From: Streptomyces sp. NBC_01306
GTDB taxonomy: Bacteria; Actinomycetota; Actinomycetes; Streptomycetales; Streptomycetaceae
NCBI RefSeq assembly: GCF_026340465.1
Contig: NZ_JAPEPC010000001.1
Span: forward strand, 5,089,001-5,153,000
Length of the DNA: 64,000 nucleotides
Direction of reading: 5' to 3'
Shown here: piece after piece, positions 18,532-27,591 of the stretch
Numbering within the stretch: position 1 is the stretch's first letter
How the letters are laid out: each line of letters opens with the position of its first letter
Made by a program: the position numbers and the translations under genes
Notes under the pieces: generated by a model
What the model was told of the DNA's origin: nothing
What the model saw: only the letters and a program-made list of their open reading frames with translations
Database searches by the model: none

Positions 18532-20061
18532 GTGAGCGAGTCCGACCCTTTCGACGAAATCGTCGACGCAGCGACCGACCTTCCCCCAGCCGACGGCGCG
18601 GAATCAGCGGGGGAGACCCCGTCGTCCCCCGACCAGGCGGTGATCGAGGCCGGCAGCCGCACCCTGCGTACCCACGGCGGACCTCCGCCGGGCGACACAG
18701 TGCCGGCCAGGCCCGCCGACCCGGAGGTGGACAGGGCGCTGCGCGCGGTGGAGCAGGAGCTCATCGGCCGCTGGCCCGAGACCAGGCTCGACCCCTCCCT
18801 CGTACGGATGGAGGCGCTGCTCGACGTCCTGGGCGATCCGCACCGCGCGTACCCCTCGATCCACATCACCGGCACCAACGGCAAGACATCGACGGCCCGC
18901 ATGGTCGAGGCGCTGCTCGGCGCGCTGGACCTGCGTACCGGGCGGTACACCTCGCCGCACGTCCAGTCGATCACCGAGCGCATCAGCCTCAACGGTGAGC
19001 CGATCGAGGCCGAGCGGTTCATCGAGACGTACGAGGAGATCAAGCCGTTCGTCGGCATGGTCGACGGGCAGCAGGAGCACCGGCTCTCCTTCTTCGAGGT
19101 GCTCACCGGAATGGCCTACGCGGCCTTCGCCGACGCGCCGGTGGACGTCGCCGTCGTCGAGGTCGGGATGGGCGGCAGCTGGGACGCGACGAACGTCATC
19201 GAGGCCCCTGTCGCCGTCGTCACCCCGATCTCGCTGGACCACACGGACCGCCTCGGCAACACGCCCGCCGAGATCGCCGGTGAGAAGGCCGGGATCATCA
19301 AGCAGGGCGCGACGGTCATTCTGGCGCAGCAGCCGGTCGACGCCGCCCAGGTGATGCTGAAGAAGGCCGTCGGGATGGACGCCACGGTCGCCCGCGAGGG
19401 CATGGAGTTCGGCGTCGGCACCAGGGAGATCGCCGTCGGCGGCCAGCTGCTGACGCTGCGCGGCCTGGGCGGTGACTACGAGGACGTCTTCCTCCCGCTG
19501 TACGGCGCCCACCAGGCGCACAACGCGGCGGTGGCCCTCGCCGCGGTCGAGGCGTTCTTCGGGGTCGGTGCGCAGCAGGCGCAGCGGCTCGACATCGACG
19601 TGGTCCGCAAGGCCTTCGCGTCGGTCTCGTCGCCGGGCCGCCTGGAGGTCGTACGCAGCTCCCCGACGGTCGTCCTGGACGCGGCGCACAACCCGGGGGG
19701 CGCGCTGGCGGCCGCCGCGGGTGTCACCGAGGCCTTCAGCTTCTCGCGGCTGATCGGAGTGGTCGGGGCGAGCGGCGACAAGGACGTGCGCGGACTGCTC
19801 GAAGCGTTCGAGCCGATCTTCGCGGAGATCGTGGTCACCGAGAACTCCACGCCCCGGGCGATGAGGGCGGACGACCTGGCCGCGATCGCCGTCGAGGTGT
19901 TCGGCGACGAACGCGTGGTCGTGGAGCCCCGGCTCGACGACGCTCTGGAGGCGGCGATCACGCTCGCCGAGGAAGAGGACGAGTACGCCGGAGCGGGTGT
20001 TCTCGTCACCGGTTCCGTGATCACGGTCGGCGAGGCCCGGCTGCTTCTGGGAAGGCGCTGA
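18532..20061 (+). CDS. folC: Bifunctional folylpolyglutamate/dihydrofolate synthase
   Basis: Adds glutamates to folates and dihydropteroate in folate metabolism (Mur-ligase superfamily). 509 aa with an acidic, poorly conserved N-terminal extension of about 60 residues. The P-loop is HITGTNGKTSTARMVE (about 110-125). The family block VEVGMGGSWDATNV and the carbamylated-Lys segment GEKAGIIKQG follow. The C-terminal domain includes VVLDAAHNPGG. The GTG at 18532 fits the leaderless -10. The DUF4233 gene starts 3 nt after the stop. Confidence 0.94.
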   Translation: MSESDPFDEIVDAATDLPPADGAESAGETPSSPDQAVIEAGSRTLRTHGGPPPGDTVPARPADPEVDRALRAVEQELIGRWPETRLDPSLVRMEALLDVLGDPHRAYPSIHITGTNGKTSTARMVEALLGALDLRTGRYTSPHVQSITERISLNGEPIEAERFIETYEEIKPFVGMVDGQQEHRLSFFEVLTGMAYAAFADAPVDVAVVEVGMGGSWDATNVIEAPVAVVTPISLDHTDRLGNTPAEIAGEKAGIIKQGATVILAQQPVDAAQVMLKKAVGMDATVAREGMEFGVGTREIAVGGQLLTLRGLGGDYEDVFLPLYGAHQAHNAAVALAAVEAFFGVGAQQAQRLDIDVVRKAFASVSSPGRLEVVRSSPTVVLDAAHNPGGALAAAAGVTEAFSFSRLIGVVGASGDKDVRGLLEAFEPIFAEIVVTENSTPRAMRADDLAAIAVEVFGDERVVVEPRLDDALEAAITLAEEEDEYAGAGVLVTGSVITVGEARLLLGRR

Positions 20062-20064
20062 CCT

Positions 20065-20415
20065 ATGCGCACGCTCTGCGCGTCCACCTTGATCGGTGAG
20101 TTCTTCGTGATCGGTTTCGCCGGTCTGGTCGCCATGAAGGGCGATCTGTCGGAGACCACGGTCTGGACGGTATGCGGTATCGGGATGCTCCTCTCCGTGC
20201 TGCTGTGCGGAATGCTGAGCCGTCCGGGTGCTGTCCAGATCGGCTGGGCGCTCCAGATCGCGCTGATCGCCAGCGGTTTCTTCGTACCGGTGATGTTCAT
20301 CCTCGGGGTGGCGTTCGCCGGACTGTGGTGGGCGTCCGTCCACTACGGGCGGATCGTCGACGAGGCGAAGGCCCGCTGGGCGGAGCAGGCCTCCGCAGGG
20401 CCTGACGCTGCGTAA
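20065..20415 (+). CDS. DUF4233-type small membrane protein
   Basis: 116 aa with four hydrophobic segments (about 5-22, 34-50, 60-75, 76-92) and a charged C-terminus. Small proteins of this kind typically lie between folC and ndk in actinobacteria. It starts 3 nt after folC with its SD (GAAGG) inside the folC end, so translation is probably coupled. No function is known. Confidence 0.82.
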   Translation: MRTLCASTLIGEFFVIGFAGLVAMKGDLSETTVWTVCGIGMLLSVLLCGMLSRPGAVQIGWALQIALIASGFFVPVMFILGVAFAGLWWASVHYGRIVDEAKARWAEQASAGPDAA

Positions 20416-20494
20416 TAGGCGCACGACAGGCCCTGTAGCCTGAGGGCTCGTTACCCCTGTATCCCGTACCGCCCGTACTGAAGGAGTCCGTACA

Positions 20495-20908
20495 GTGAGC
20501 CAGCGCACGCTCGTTCTGCTCAAGCCCGACACCGTATGCCGCCGGCTTGTCGGCGAGGTCGTCGGCCGCATCGAGCGCAAGGCGAACTGGACCATCACGG
20601 CGATGGAGCTGCGGACGCTCGACCAGGACACGCTGGAGCAGCACTACGGCGAGCACAAGGGCAAGCCCTTCTACGAGCCGCTGGTCGAATTCATGGCCTC
20701 GGGTCCGGTCGTCGCGCTGGTCGTCGAGGGTGAGCGGGTCATCGAGGGCGTACGCGCCCTGGCGGGTCCGACTGACCCGATTGCCGCAGCGCCCGGCTCC
20801 ATTCGTGGCGATTTCGGCACCATCGTCCGGGAGAACCTCATCCACGCCTCGGACTCGGAGGAGTCCGCAGAGCGAGAATTGAAGATTTTTTTCCCGGGCG
20901 TATCCTGA
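20495..20908 (+). CDS. ndk: Nucleoside diphosphate kinase
   Basis: Transfers gamma-phosphate among nucleotides through a phospho-His. 137 aa, normal length. The catalytic His is in ENLIHASDS (residues about 114-122; the usual Gly after His is Ala here). The nucleotide-binding N-terminus TLVLLKPDTV is conserved. The GTG start has GAAGGAG 9 nt upstream. TAGCCT at 20436 may be a -10. It is followed by a palindromic terminator. Confidence 0.96.
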   Translation: MSQRTLVLLKPDTVCRRLVGEVVGRIERKANWTITAMELRTLDQDTLEQHYGEHKGKPFYEPLVEFMASGPVVALVVEGERVIEGVRALAGPTDPIAAAPGSIRGDFGTIVRENLIHASDSEESAERELKIFFPGVS

Positions 20909-20940
20909 CGTCGTGTCAGCCGAATAGCGCTCCCGGCCTC

Positions 20941-20966
20941 GGGCGACCGAATTAATTCGGTCGCCC
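20941..20966 (+). terminator. 26-bp perfect palindrome after ndk
   Basis: GGGCGACCGAATT is followed at once by its reverse complement, then TTCGG. It forms a stem of about 11 bp with an AATT loop. Confidence 0.75.
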
Positions 20967-21195
20967 TTCGGCATATGCCGGGCGATTTCGGGAACGCATC
21001 GCACCGACATGACGTCACCATGACTGAGGCGGCCACAACTTCCGCCCACATGGCGGAGGACCCTCGCGCGCTGTCCGGGCAGGCGGCATTACGATGGAAG
21101 CCTTCACACCCACAGCGCTCACTTCGCCTACCAAAAAGCCAATCGCTCCACTTGGGAAGGCCCGACGCATCCTCATGGGGAACAAGGGGAACTCA

Positions 21196-22215
21196 ATGTC
21201 GTTCATCGGCCGTGACATGGCTATCGACCTCGGGACTGCCAACACGCTGGTGTACGTCAGGGGTCGAGGAATCGTCCTCAACGAACCCTCCGTCGTCGCC
21301 ATCAACACCAACACCGGCGGGATCCTCGCCGTAGGCGCCGAGGCGAAAAAGATGATCGGCCGTACGCCGGGCAACATCGTTGCCGTACGGCCGCTGAAGG
21401 ACGGCGTGATCGCCGACTTCGAAATCACCGAGCGGATGCTCCGCTACTTCATCCTGAAGATCCACAAGCGCCGCTACCTGGCCCGGCCGCGCGTCGTCGT
21501 CTGTGTTCCCTCGGGCATCACAGGGGTCGAGCGCCGCGCCGTCATCGAGGCGTCGACCCAGGCGGGCGCCCGCCAGGTGCACATCATCGAAGAGCCCATG
21601 GCGGCCGCCATCGGCTCGGGGCTGCCCGTCCACGAGGCCACCGGCAACATGGTGGTCGACATCGGCGGCGGCACCACCGAGGTCGCGGTGATCTCGCTCG
21701 GAGGAATCGTCACGGCGCAGTCGATCCGGGTCGCGGGCGACGAGCTGGACAACGCGATCATCCAGCACATCAAGAAGGAGTACTCCCTCCTCCTCGGTGA
21801 GCGCACCGCCGAACAGATCAAGATCACGATCGGCTCCGCGTTCGATCTGGAGAAGGACGAGCACACCGAGATCCGCGGCCGCGATCTCGTGTCCGGGCTG
21901 CCCAAGACGGTGGTGATCTCTGCCGCCGAGGTCCGCAAGGCCATCGAGGAGCCGGTCAACGCCATTGTCGACGCGGTCAAGACGACGCTCGACAAGTGCC
22001 CGCCCGAGCTCTCCGGCGACGTCATGGACCGCGGCATCGTCCTCACCGGCGGCGGGGCGCTGCTCCGCGGTCTGGACGAGCGGCTGCGCCACGAGACGGG
22101 CATGCCCATCCACATCGCCGAGGACCCGCTCGACTCCGTCGCCCTCGGATCGGGCAAGTGCGTCGAGGAGTTCGAGGCACTCCAGCAGGTCCTGGACGCC
22201 CAGCCCCGCCGGTGA
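21196..22215 (+). CDS. mreB: Rod-shape determining protein MreB
   Basis: Actin-like filament protein; in Streptomyces it acts mainly in aerial hyphae and spore-wall synthesis. 339 aa. MSFIGRDMAIDLGTANT carries the membrane-contact N-terminus and phosphate-1 loop. VVDIGGGTTEVAVIS is phosphate 2 and VLTGGGALLRGLDE the adenosine motif. The ATG at 21196 has AAGGGG 6 nt upstream, better than the in-frame ATGs at 21175 and 21094. It heads the cluster mreBCD-PBP2-rodA, but a terminator-like hairpin separates it from mreC. Confidence 0.96.
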   Translation: MSFIGRDMAIDLGTANTLVYVRGRGIVLNEPSVVAINTNTGGILAVGAEAKKMIGRTPGNIVAVRPLKDGVIADFEITERMLRYFILKIHKRRYLARPRVVVCVPSGITGVERRAVIEASTQAGARQVHIIEEPMAAAIGSGLPVHEATGNMVVDIGGGTTEVAVISLGGIVTAQSIRVAGDELDNAIIQHIKKEYSLLLGERTAEQIKITIGSAFDLEKDEHTEIRGRDLVSGLPKTVVISAAEVRKAIEEPVNAIVDAVKTTLDKCPPELSGDVMDRGIVLTGGGALLRGLDERLRHETGMPIHIAEDPLDSVALGSGKCVEEFEALQQVLDAQPRR

Positions 22216-22231
22216 CGATCCCCGTCCTTGA

Positions 22232-22261
22232 GCCGTACGGGGCATGTCCGCCCCGTACGGC
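22232..22261 (+). terminator. 12-bp perfect hairpin between mreB and mreC
   Basis: GCCGTACGGGGC (22232-22243) pairs exactly with 22250-22261 around ATGTCC. It would reduce readthrough from mreB. Confidence 0.75.
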
Positions 22262-22326
22262 GGATCGTTGAAGCAAAGAGTCCGTCCGTATCCGGGCCGG
22301 CCTCCGCAAGCGAATAGTCCGACCAA

Positions 22327-22390
22327 CGCAGAGCTTCATGGACGTAGAGCTCCACAGACACGGAGCTCCACAAACGCAGAACTCCACAAA
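22327..22390. repeat. 16-bp tandem repeat array upstream of mreC
   Basis: Four contiguous units start at 22327, 22343, 22359 and 22375, consensus CGCAGAGCTCCACAAA, plus a partial fifth. The array is less GC-rich than its surroundings and ends about 40 bp before the mreC start. There are no spacers, so it is not a CRISPR. Confidence 0.85.
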
Positions 22391-22429
22391 CGCATATGAA
22401 TTCCGACGAGGAAGGCACGGCCTCCGCAC

Positions 22430-23380
22430 GTGAGGGACACACGAGAGAGCCGGCTGCTCCTGGTGCTGCTGATCGCCATCGCGTTCGCGCTGATCACGGT
22501 GGACATCCGCGGCGGTGAGGCGTCTCCGGTGGATGGCGCCCGGCACGCCGCCGCCACCGTGTTCGGACCGGTCGAGAGCGGTGTCGCGGACGCCGTGAAC
22601 CCGGTCGGCAACGCCATCGGTGCAGTACGGGACTCCGGCGACCGGCACAACCGCATCAGCGCGCTGCAGCGTGAGAACACCGCTCTGAAGCAGCAGCTCG
22701 GCAGCAGCGCCCGCAACCGCAGCCGCGTACGCCAGCTCGACAGCATGCTCAAGACCGCCGGCGCGGGCCAGTACGGGATCAAGGGTGCCCAGGTCATCGC
22801 CATAGGAGCGGCCCAGGGGTTCTCCTGGACGGTCACCATCGACGCCGGAACCGCCGACGGCATCAAGCGGGACATGACCGTGCTCAACGGGGACGGACTC
22901 GTCGGCCGGGTCACCACCGTCGGCCCCAACACCGCCACCGTGCTGCTCGCCAACGACCCCGACTTCACCGTCGGCACCCGGATGGAGAAGACCGACGAGG
23001 TCGGCTTCGCCACCGGCCGCGGCGACCGCCCGCTCTCGGTCCAGTTCCTGAACGGCAAGGCCGAGGTCAAGAAGGGCGACCGGCTGGTCACCTTCGGCTC
23101 CAGCAACGACAAGCCCTTCGTGCCCGGGGTGCCGGTCGGCCAGGTCGTCCGCGTGGACCCGTCCGGCGGCGACCTCACCCGTACGGTCTACGTCCGCCCG
23201 TACGTCAGCTTCACCAAGCTCGACCTGGTCGGCGTCGTCGTGGAGCCGCCGCGCAGCAACCCGCGCGACACGGTCCTCCCCGCCAAGCCCGCCAAGCCGA
23301 AGCCCACCCCCACCGTCACGGTCACCGCCACGCCTTCCGGCGCCGGGGCCAACACCGACCCCAACGCCCCCCAGCAGTAG
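22430..23380 (+). CDS. mreC: Rod-shape determining protein MreC
   Basis: Bitopic membrane scaffold linking MreB to PBP2 and RodA. 316 aa: a short cytoplasmic N-terminus, one helix (LLLVLLIAIAFALITV, about 8-23), a coiled coil (ISALQRENTALKQQL, about 76-90) and the extracytoplasmic beta domain with VTIDAGTADGIKRDM and GLVGRVTTVGPNTATVLL. The tail is Pro/Thr/Lys-rich. The GTG at 22430 fits the family. mreD starts 12 nt after the stop. Confidence 0.94.
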   Translation: MRDTRESRLLLVLLIAIAFALITVDIRGGEASPVDGARHAAATVFGPVESGVADAVNPVGNAIGAVRDSGDRHNRISALQRENTALKQQLGSSARNRSRVRQLDSMLKTAGAGQYGIKGAQVIAIGAAQGFSWTVTIDAGTADGIKRDMTVLNGDGLVGRVTTVGPNTATVLLANDPDFTVGTRMEKTDEVGFATGRGDRPLSVQFLNGKAEVKKGDRLVTFGSSNDKPFVPGVPVGQVVRVDPSGGDLTRTVYVRPYVSFTKLDLVGVVVEPPRSNPRDTVLPAKPAKPKPTPTVTVTATPSGAGANTDPNAPQQ

Positions 23381-23392
23381 GAGCTGATCAGT

Positions 23393-24067
23393 ATGCGTCT
23401 CAACCGGATGCTGCTCTCGGCCACGCTGGTGGTGGTCGCCCTGGTGATCCAGGTGAGCGTGCTCGCCCGACTCCAACTCCCCGGCGCCGTGCCGGACCTG
23501 CTGCTGCTCACGGTGGTGGGCCTCGCCCTGGTGTACGGCCATGTGGGCGGCGCCCTGATCGGCTTCGGCGCCGGCCTGCTGGCCGACCTGGCCCCGCCCG
23601 CCGACCACGCCGCCGGGCGGTACGCGCTGGTGCTGTGCGTGATCGGGTACGCGGCCGGGCTCGCCAAGCCGGAGAACGGCCGGATCAGGTCCGTCACCGT
23701 ACCGATGCTCGTGGTGGTCGCCGCCGCGATCGGCTCCACGCTGCTCTACGCCGGGGTGGGCTCCCTCGTCGGTGACACGGCAGCACGCCATGTGGGCCTG
23801 CTCGGGCTGCTGTTCAGCGCCGCGATCTACGACCTGCTGCTCGCACCGTTCACCGTCCCGCTCATCATGGCGCTGGCGAGACGCGCCGAGAACGACCCGC
23901 TCGCCGAAGGCCGCGACACCGGCGGAGTGACGAGCGACGTCGCCACCGGCTGGCTGGCGACGGGCACCGGACTGAAGATCGGCAGCCAGCGTGGCGGCCT
24001 GCGCATGAAGGCGGCCAAGTCACGCGCGGCGAAGGCCGGACGCATCAAGGGGGTCAAGAGGCTGTGA
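23393..24067 (+). CDS. mreD: Rod-shape determining protein MreD
   Basis: Small integral membrane component of the elongation complex. 224 aa with about five to six hydrophobic segments and a basic C-terminal tail of roughly 50 residues (KAAKSRAAKAGRIK). The conserved PDLLLLTVVGLALVYG segment is present. The ATG has GGAG about 9 nt upstream. It lies between mreC and the PBP2 gene, as in other streptomycetes. Confidence 0.92.
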   Translation: MRLNRMLLSATLVVVALVIQVSVLARLQLPGAVPDLLLLTVVGLALVYGHVGGALIGFGAGLLADLAPPADHAAGRYALVLCVIGYAAGLAKPENGRIRSVTVPMLVVVAAAIGSTLLYAGVGSLVGDTAARHVGLLGLLFSAAIYDLLLAPFTVPLIMALARRAENDPLAEGRDTGGVTSDVATGWLATGTGLKIGSQRGGLRMKAAKSRAAKAGRIKGVKRL

Positions 24068-24128
24068 CACTGCGACACGCGGGGGCACGGCCGTCGGATC
24101 CCGGCCGGACAATCAGTGGGGCACGGCT

Positions 24129-26309
24129 GTGAGCAATATTCCCGAGACCGGACGGACCTCGCGGGTCCGGATCCGGCTCGTCGTCATTCAGGTCCTGGTC
24201 TTCTCCCTCCTCCTCACCCTCGGCGGCCGGCTCTGGTACCTCCAGATCCGCAACGGCCAGGAGTACAGCGCGGAGGCCAGGAACAACCACGTCCAGCAGG
24301 TCGTACAGCCCGCCGTGCGAGGCTCCATCTTCGACGCGCGCGGGGTGCCGATCGCCGACAACGAGACCAAGCTCGTCGTCTCCGCCAACCGCACCGACCT
24401 GTTGCGGATGAGCGACGACGGCAAGGCCGTCCTCACCCGGCTGGCCGGCGTGCTCGGGATGAAGCCCAAGGACGTCATCGCGAAGGTCAGGCTCTGCGAC
24501 GCCAAGACACCGAAGCCGTGCTGGAACGGCTCGCCGTACCAGCCGATCCCCGTCACCGAGACCGCCACCACCCAGCAGGCGCTCCAGATCCGCGAGCGCA
24601 CCGAGGACTTCCCCGGCATCACCGCCGGGCCCACCGCGGTCCGCAGCTACCCCGGCACCGGGGGACTCAACGCCGCCCAGGTCCTCGGCTACCTCGGCCC
24701 GGTCACCGACCAGGAAGTCGCCAAGTCGAACAAGACGAACAACCCGCTGCTCCGCTCCGACCAGGTCGGCCGGGCCGGTCTTGAGTCCACGTACGACCAG
24801 CAGCTGCGCGGCAAGTCCGGTGTCACCCGCTACGAGGTGGACAACCTCGGCCGGGTCATCGGCAAGGCCGGGCAGACGGCGTCGCAGCCCGGCAGTTCCC
24901 TGGTCACCAGCATCGACTCCCGGGTGCAGGCGCTCACCGAGAAGGAACTGGACGCGACCATGAAGGCCCTCCGGAAAACCTATGACTCGGTCACCCACAC
25001 CAACTACAAGGCCGACTCGGGCGCGGCCGTGGTGATGGACGTCCACACCGGGCAGGTCATCGCGATGGCCAGCGCCCCGACGTACAACCCCAACGTCTGG
25101 GGCGGCGGCATCTCGGCCAAGAACTACAGCAAGCTCACCAAGGCGTCCTCCAACTACCCCCTGCTGAACCGCGCCATCCAGGGGCAGTCGGCGCCCGGCT
25201 CGACCTTCAAGGTCATCTCCACCAGCGCCGCCATCAACGCCGGGTACGCGCCCGACGGCGGCTACCCCTGCACCTCGTCGATGACCATCGGCAACCGCGA
25301 GTTCAAGAACTTCGAGGGCGAGAACTACGGGGACATCAGCCTGGGCAAGGCCCTGGAGGTCTCCTGCGACACGGTCTTCTACCACGTGGCCTACGACCAG
25401 TGGAAGAAGGACGGCGGCAACAACCCCAAGCACCCGAAGGACTGGTTCTTCAAGACCGCCCACGAGTTCGGGCTCGGCAAGAAGACCGGTATCGACCTGC
25501 CCGACGAGCTGGCCGGCCGGGTCCCGGACCGCGAGTGGAAGAAGGCCTACTGGGAGGCCAACAAGGACGTCTGGTGCAAGCAGGGCAAGAAGAACGGCAC
25601 CTACGTCGAGCAGATCGAGTACGAGAACTGCACCGACGGCAAGCAGGTCCGTGCCGGTGACTCCGTCAACTACGCCATCGGCCAGGGCGACACGCTCCTC
25701 ACCCCGGTCCAGGAGGCGATGATCTACTCGGCCCTCGCCAACGGCGGCACGATGTACCAGCCGAGCGTCGGCAAGGCGATCGTCAGCGCCGACGGCAAGA
25801 CGGTGCAGCCGATCAAGCCGAAGCGCGTCGGCAGGCTCCCCGACAGCAAGTCGACCGTCTCGTACATCAACAAGGCCCTGGAGGGCGTGGTCACCAGCGG
25901 TACGGCGGCCTGGCAGTTCGGCGGCTGGCCGCAGAACAAGATCCCCCTGCACGCCAAGACCGGCACCGCGGAGGTCGCGGGCAAGCAGACCACGGGGTGG
26001 CTGTCCACGTACACCAAGGACTACGCGATCGTGATGACGATCTCCCAGGGCGGTACCGGGTCCGGCGCCGCCGGACCCGCGGTCCGCAAGATCTACGAGG
26101 CCATGTACGGCATCGGCAAGGACGGCAAGCAGGACCCCAAGAAGGCCCTCCTGCCCCATCCGCAGACGAGCCTGCCGAAGATCAACAAGGACGGTGCGAT
26201 CATCTCGCCCAAGATCACGCCGGCCAAGCCCGACCCGTCGCCGCCGGCGCCCTCGCCGTCGTCATCGGGCGGACAGCAGATCGCGGCCGGACCGGGCAGG
26301 AAGGACTAG
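24129..26309 (+). CDS. mrdA: Penicillin-binding protein 2 (class B transpeptidase)
   Basis: Peptidoglycan transpeptidase working with RodA. 726 aa: one N-terminal helix (IRLVVIQVLVFSLLLTLGG), a dimerisation/pedestal domain, then the transpeptidase domain. Motifs are SxxK in SAPGSTFKVIS (about 353-360), SxN in GDSVNYAIGQG, and KTG in HAKTGTAEV (about 610). The Pro/Ser-rich tail is about 45 residues. The GTG start has GGGG 8 nt upstream. The rodA ATG follows the stop by 3 nt. In S. coelicolor the equivalent protein belongs to the spore-wall synthesising complex. Confidence 0.95.
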   Translation: MSNIPETGRTSRVRIRLVVIQVLVFSLLLTLGGRLWYLQIRNGQEYSAEARNNHVQQVVQPAVRGSIFDARGVPIADNETKLVVSANRTDLLRMSDDGKAVLTRLAGVLGMKPKDVIAKVRLCDAKTPKPCWNGSPYQPIPVTETATTQQALQIRERTEDFPGITAGPTAVRSYPGTGGLNAAQVLGYLGPVTDQEVAKSNKTNNPLLRSDQVGRAGLESTYDQQLRGKSGVTRYEVDNLGRVIGKAGQTASQPGSSLVTSIDSRVQALTEKELDATMKALRKTYDSVTHTNYKADSGAAVVMDVHTGQVIAMASAPTYNPNVWGGGISAKNYSKLTKASSNYPLLNRAIQGQSAPGSTFKVISTSAAINAGYAPDGGYPCTSSMTIGNREFKNFEGENYGDISLGKALEVSCDTVFYHVAYDQWKKDGGNNPKHPKDWFFKTAHEFGLGKKTGIDLPDELAGRVPDREWKKAYWEANKDVWCKQGKKNGTYVEQIEYENCTDGKQVRAGDSVNYAIGQGDTLLTPVQEAMIYSALANGGTMYQPSVGKAIVSADGKTVQPIKPKRVGRLPDSKSTVSYINKALEGVVTSGTAAWQFGGWPQNKIPLHAKTGTAEVAGKQTTGWLSTYTKDYAIVMTISQGGTGSGAAGPAVRKIYEAMYGIGKDGKQDPKKALLPHPQTSLPKINKDGAIISPKITPAKPDPSPPAPSPSSSGGQQIAAGPGRKD

Positions 26310-26312
26310 GAC

Positions 26313-27503
26313 ATGGGCGGTTTCTCCGTAGCGCGGTACGCCCCGGAACAGGGCACCTGGTCCAAGCTGACCGCTCGCGACTCGCTGATGCGCAGGCTGG
26401 ACTGGCCGCTGCTGATGTCGTCGCTCGCGCTGTCGTTCATCGGCATGCTGCTGGTGTACTCGGCCACCCGCGGGCGCACCTCCCTCACCCACGGCGACCC
26501 GTACTACTTCCTGCTGCGCCACGCCATGAACACCGGCATCGGCGTCGGCCTGATGATCGGCACCATCTGGCTCGGCCACCGGACCCTGCGCGGCGCGGTC
26601 CCGATCCTGTTCGGCATCTCCGTACTCATGATCCTCGCGGTCCTCTCGCCGCTCGGGCAGACCGTGAACGGCGCGCACGCCTGGATCGTCATCGGCGGCG
26701 GATTCTCGCTCCAGCCGTCCGAGTTCACCAAGATCACGATCATTCTGGGGATGGCGATGATCCTCGCCTCCCGGGTGGACGCGGGTGACCAGGACCATCC
26801 CGACCACCGCACGGTCGCCAAGGCGCTCGGGGTGGCCGCCATCCCGATCTTCATCATCATGCTGATGCCGGACCTCGGCTCGGTCATGGTGATCGCGATG
26901 ATCGTCCTCGGCATCCTGCTGGCCTCCGGCGCCTCCAACCGCTGGGTGGTCGGGCTCATCGGCACCGGAGTGGTCGGTGCCATCGGGGTCTGGAAGGCCG
27001 GGCTGCTCGACGAATACCAGATCGCCCGCTTCGCCGCCTTCGCCAACCCCGCGCTCGACCCGGCGGGCGTCGGCTACAACACCAACCAGGCGCGGATCGC
27101 GATCGGTTCGGGCGGCCTGCACGGAACCGGCCTCTTCCACGGCTCCCAGACCACCGGGCAGTTCGTCCCCGAGCAGCAGACCGACTTCGTCTTCACCGTC
27201 GCCGGTGAGGAACTCGGCTTCGTGGGCGCCGGACTGATCCTGGTCCTGCTCGGCATCGTGCTCTGGCGCGCCTGCCGGATCGCCCGGGAGACGACCGAGC
27301 TGTACGGCACGATCGTCGCGGCCGGGATCATCGCCTGGTTCGCCTTCCAGGCGTTCGAGAACATCGGGATGACGCTCGGCATCATGCCGGTGGCAGGGCT
27401 TCCACTGCCGTTCGTCTCGTACGGAGGGTCCTCGATGTTCGCCGTGTGGGTCGCGATCGGGCTGCTCCAGTCGATCCGGGTGCAGCGGCCCATGTCGGCC
27501 TGA
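26313..27503 (+). CDS. rodA: RodA/FtsW-family (SEDS) glycosyltransferase
   Basis: Lipid II polymerase of the elongation machinery. 396 aa with about ten hydrophobic segments. Family segments include GGGFSLQPSEFTKI, MPDLGSVMVIAM, the extracellular loop GSGGLHGTGLFHG and the C-terminal LPLPFVSYGGSSM. It starts 3 nt after PBP2 with an overlapping SD (AGGAAGGA), so the two are translationally coupled. No cell-division genes are nearby, so RodA is preferred over FtsW. Confidence 0.94.
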   Translation: MGGFSVARYAPEQGTWSKLTARDSLMRRLDWPLLMSSLALSFIGMLLVYSATRGRTSLTHGDPYYFLLRHAMNTGIGVGLMIGTIWLGHRTLRGAVPILFGISVLMILAVLSPLGQTVNGAHAWIVIGGGFSLQPSEFTKITIILGMAMILASRVDAGDQDHPDHRTVAKALGVAAIPIFIIMLMPDLGSVMVIAMIVLGILLASGASNRWVVGLIGTGVVGAIGVWKAGLLDEYQIARFAAFANPALDPAGVGYNTNQARIAIGSGGLHGTGLFHGSQTTGQFVPEQQTDFVFTVAGEELGFVGAGLILVLLGIVLWRACRIARETTELYGTIVAAGIIAWFAFQAFENIGMTLGIMPVAGLPLPFVSYGGSSMFAVWVAIGLLQSIRVQRPMSA

Positions 27504-27591
27504 CCCCCGGCGGATTCCCGGGCGGGCGGCGGAGGCCGGCCGCCGGGGTACGCTGGATGGTCATCCCTGCCCGCTCATGAGAGACACCACC

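Noticed and set aside
22327..22390. Possible CRISPR array
   Set aside because: Units are contiguous 16-mers without spacers, and no cas genes are present.
24054..26159. 701-aa minus-strand ORF opposite PBP2 (and similar antisense ORFs at 22043-23791, 31431-34421, 27382-29844)
   Set aside because: Third-position GC bias in the real genes keeps antisense frames open. Their translations are low-complexity, and the plus-strand genes carry clear family motifs.
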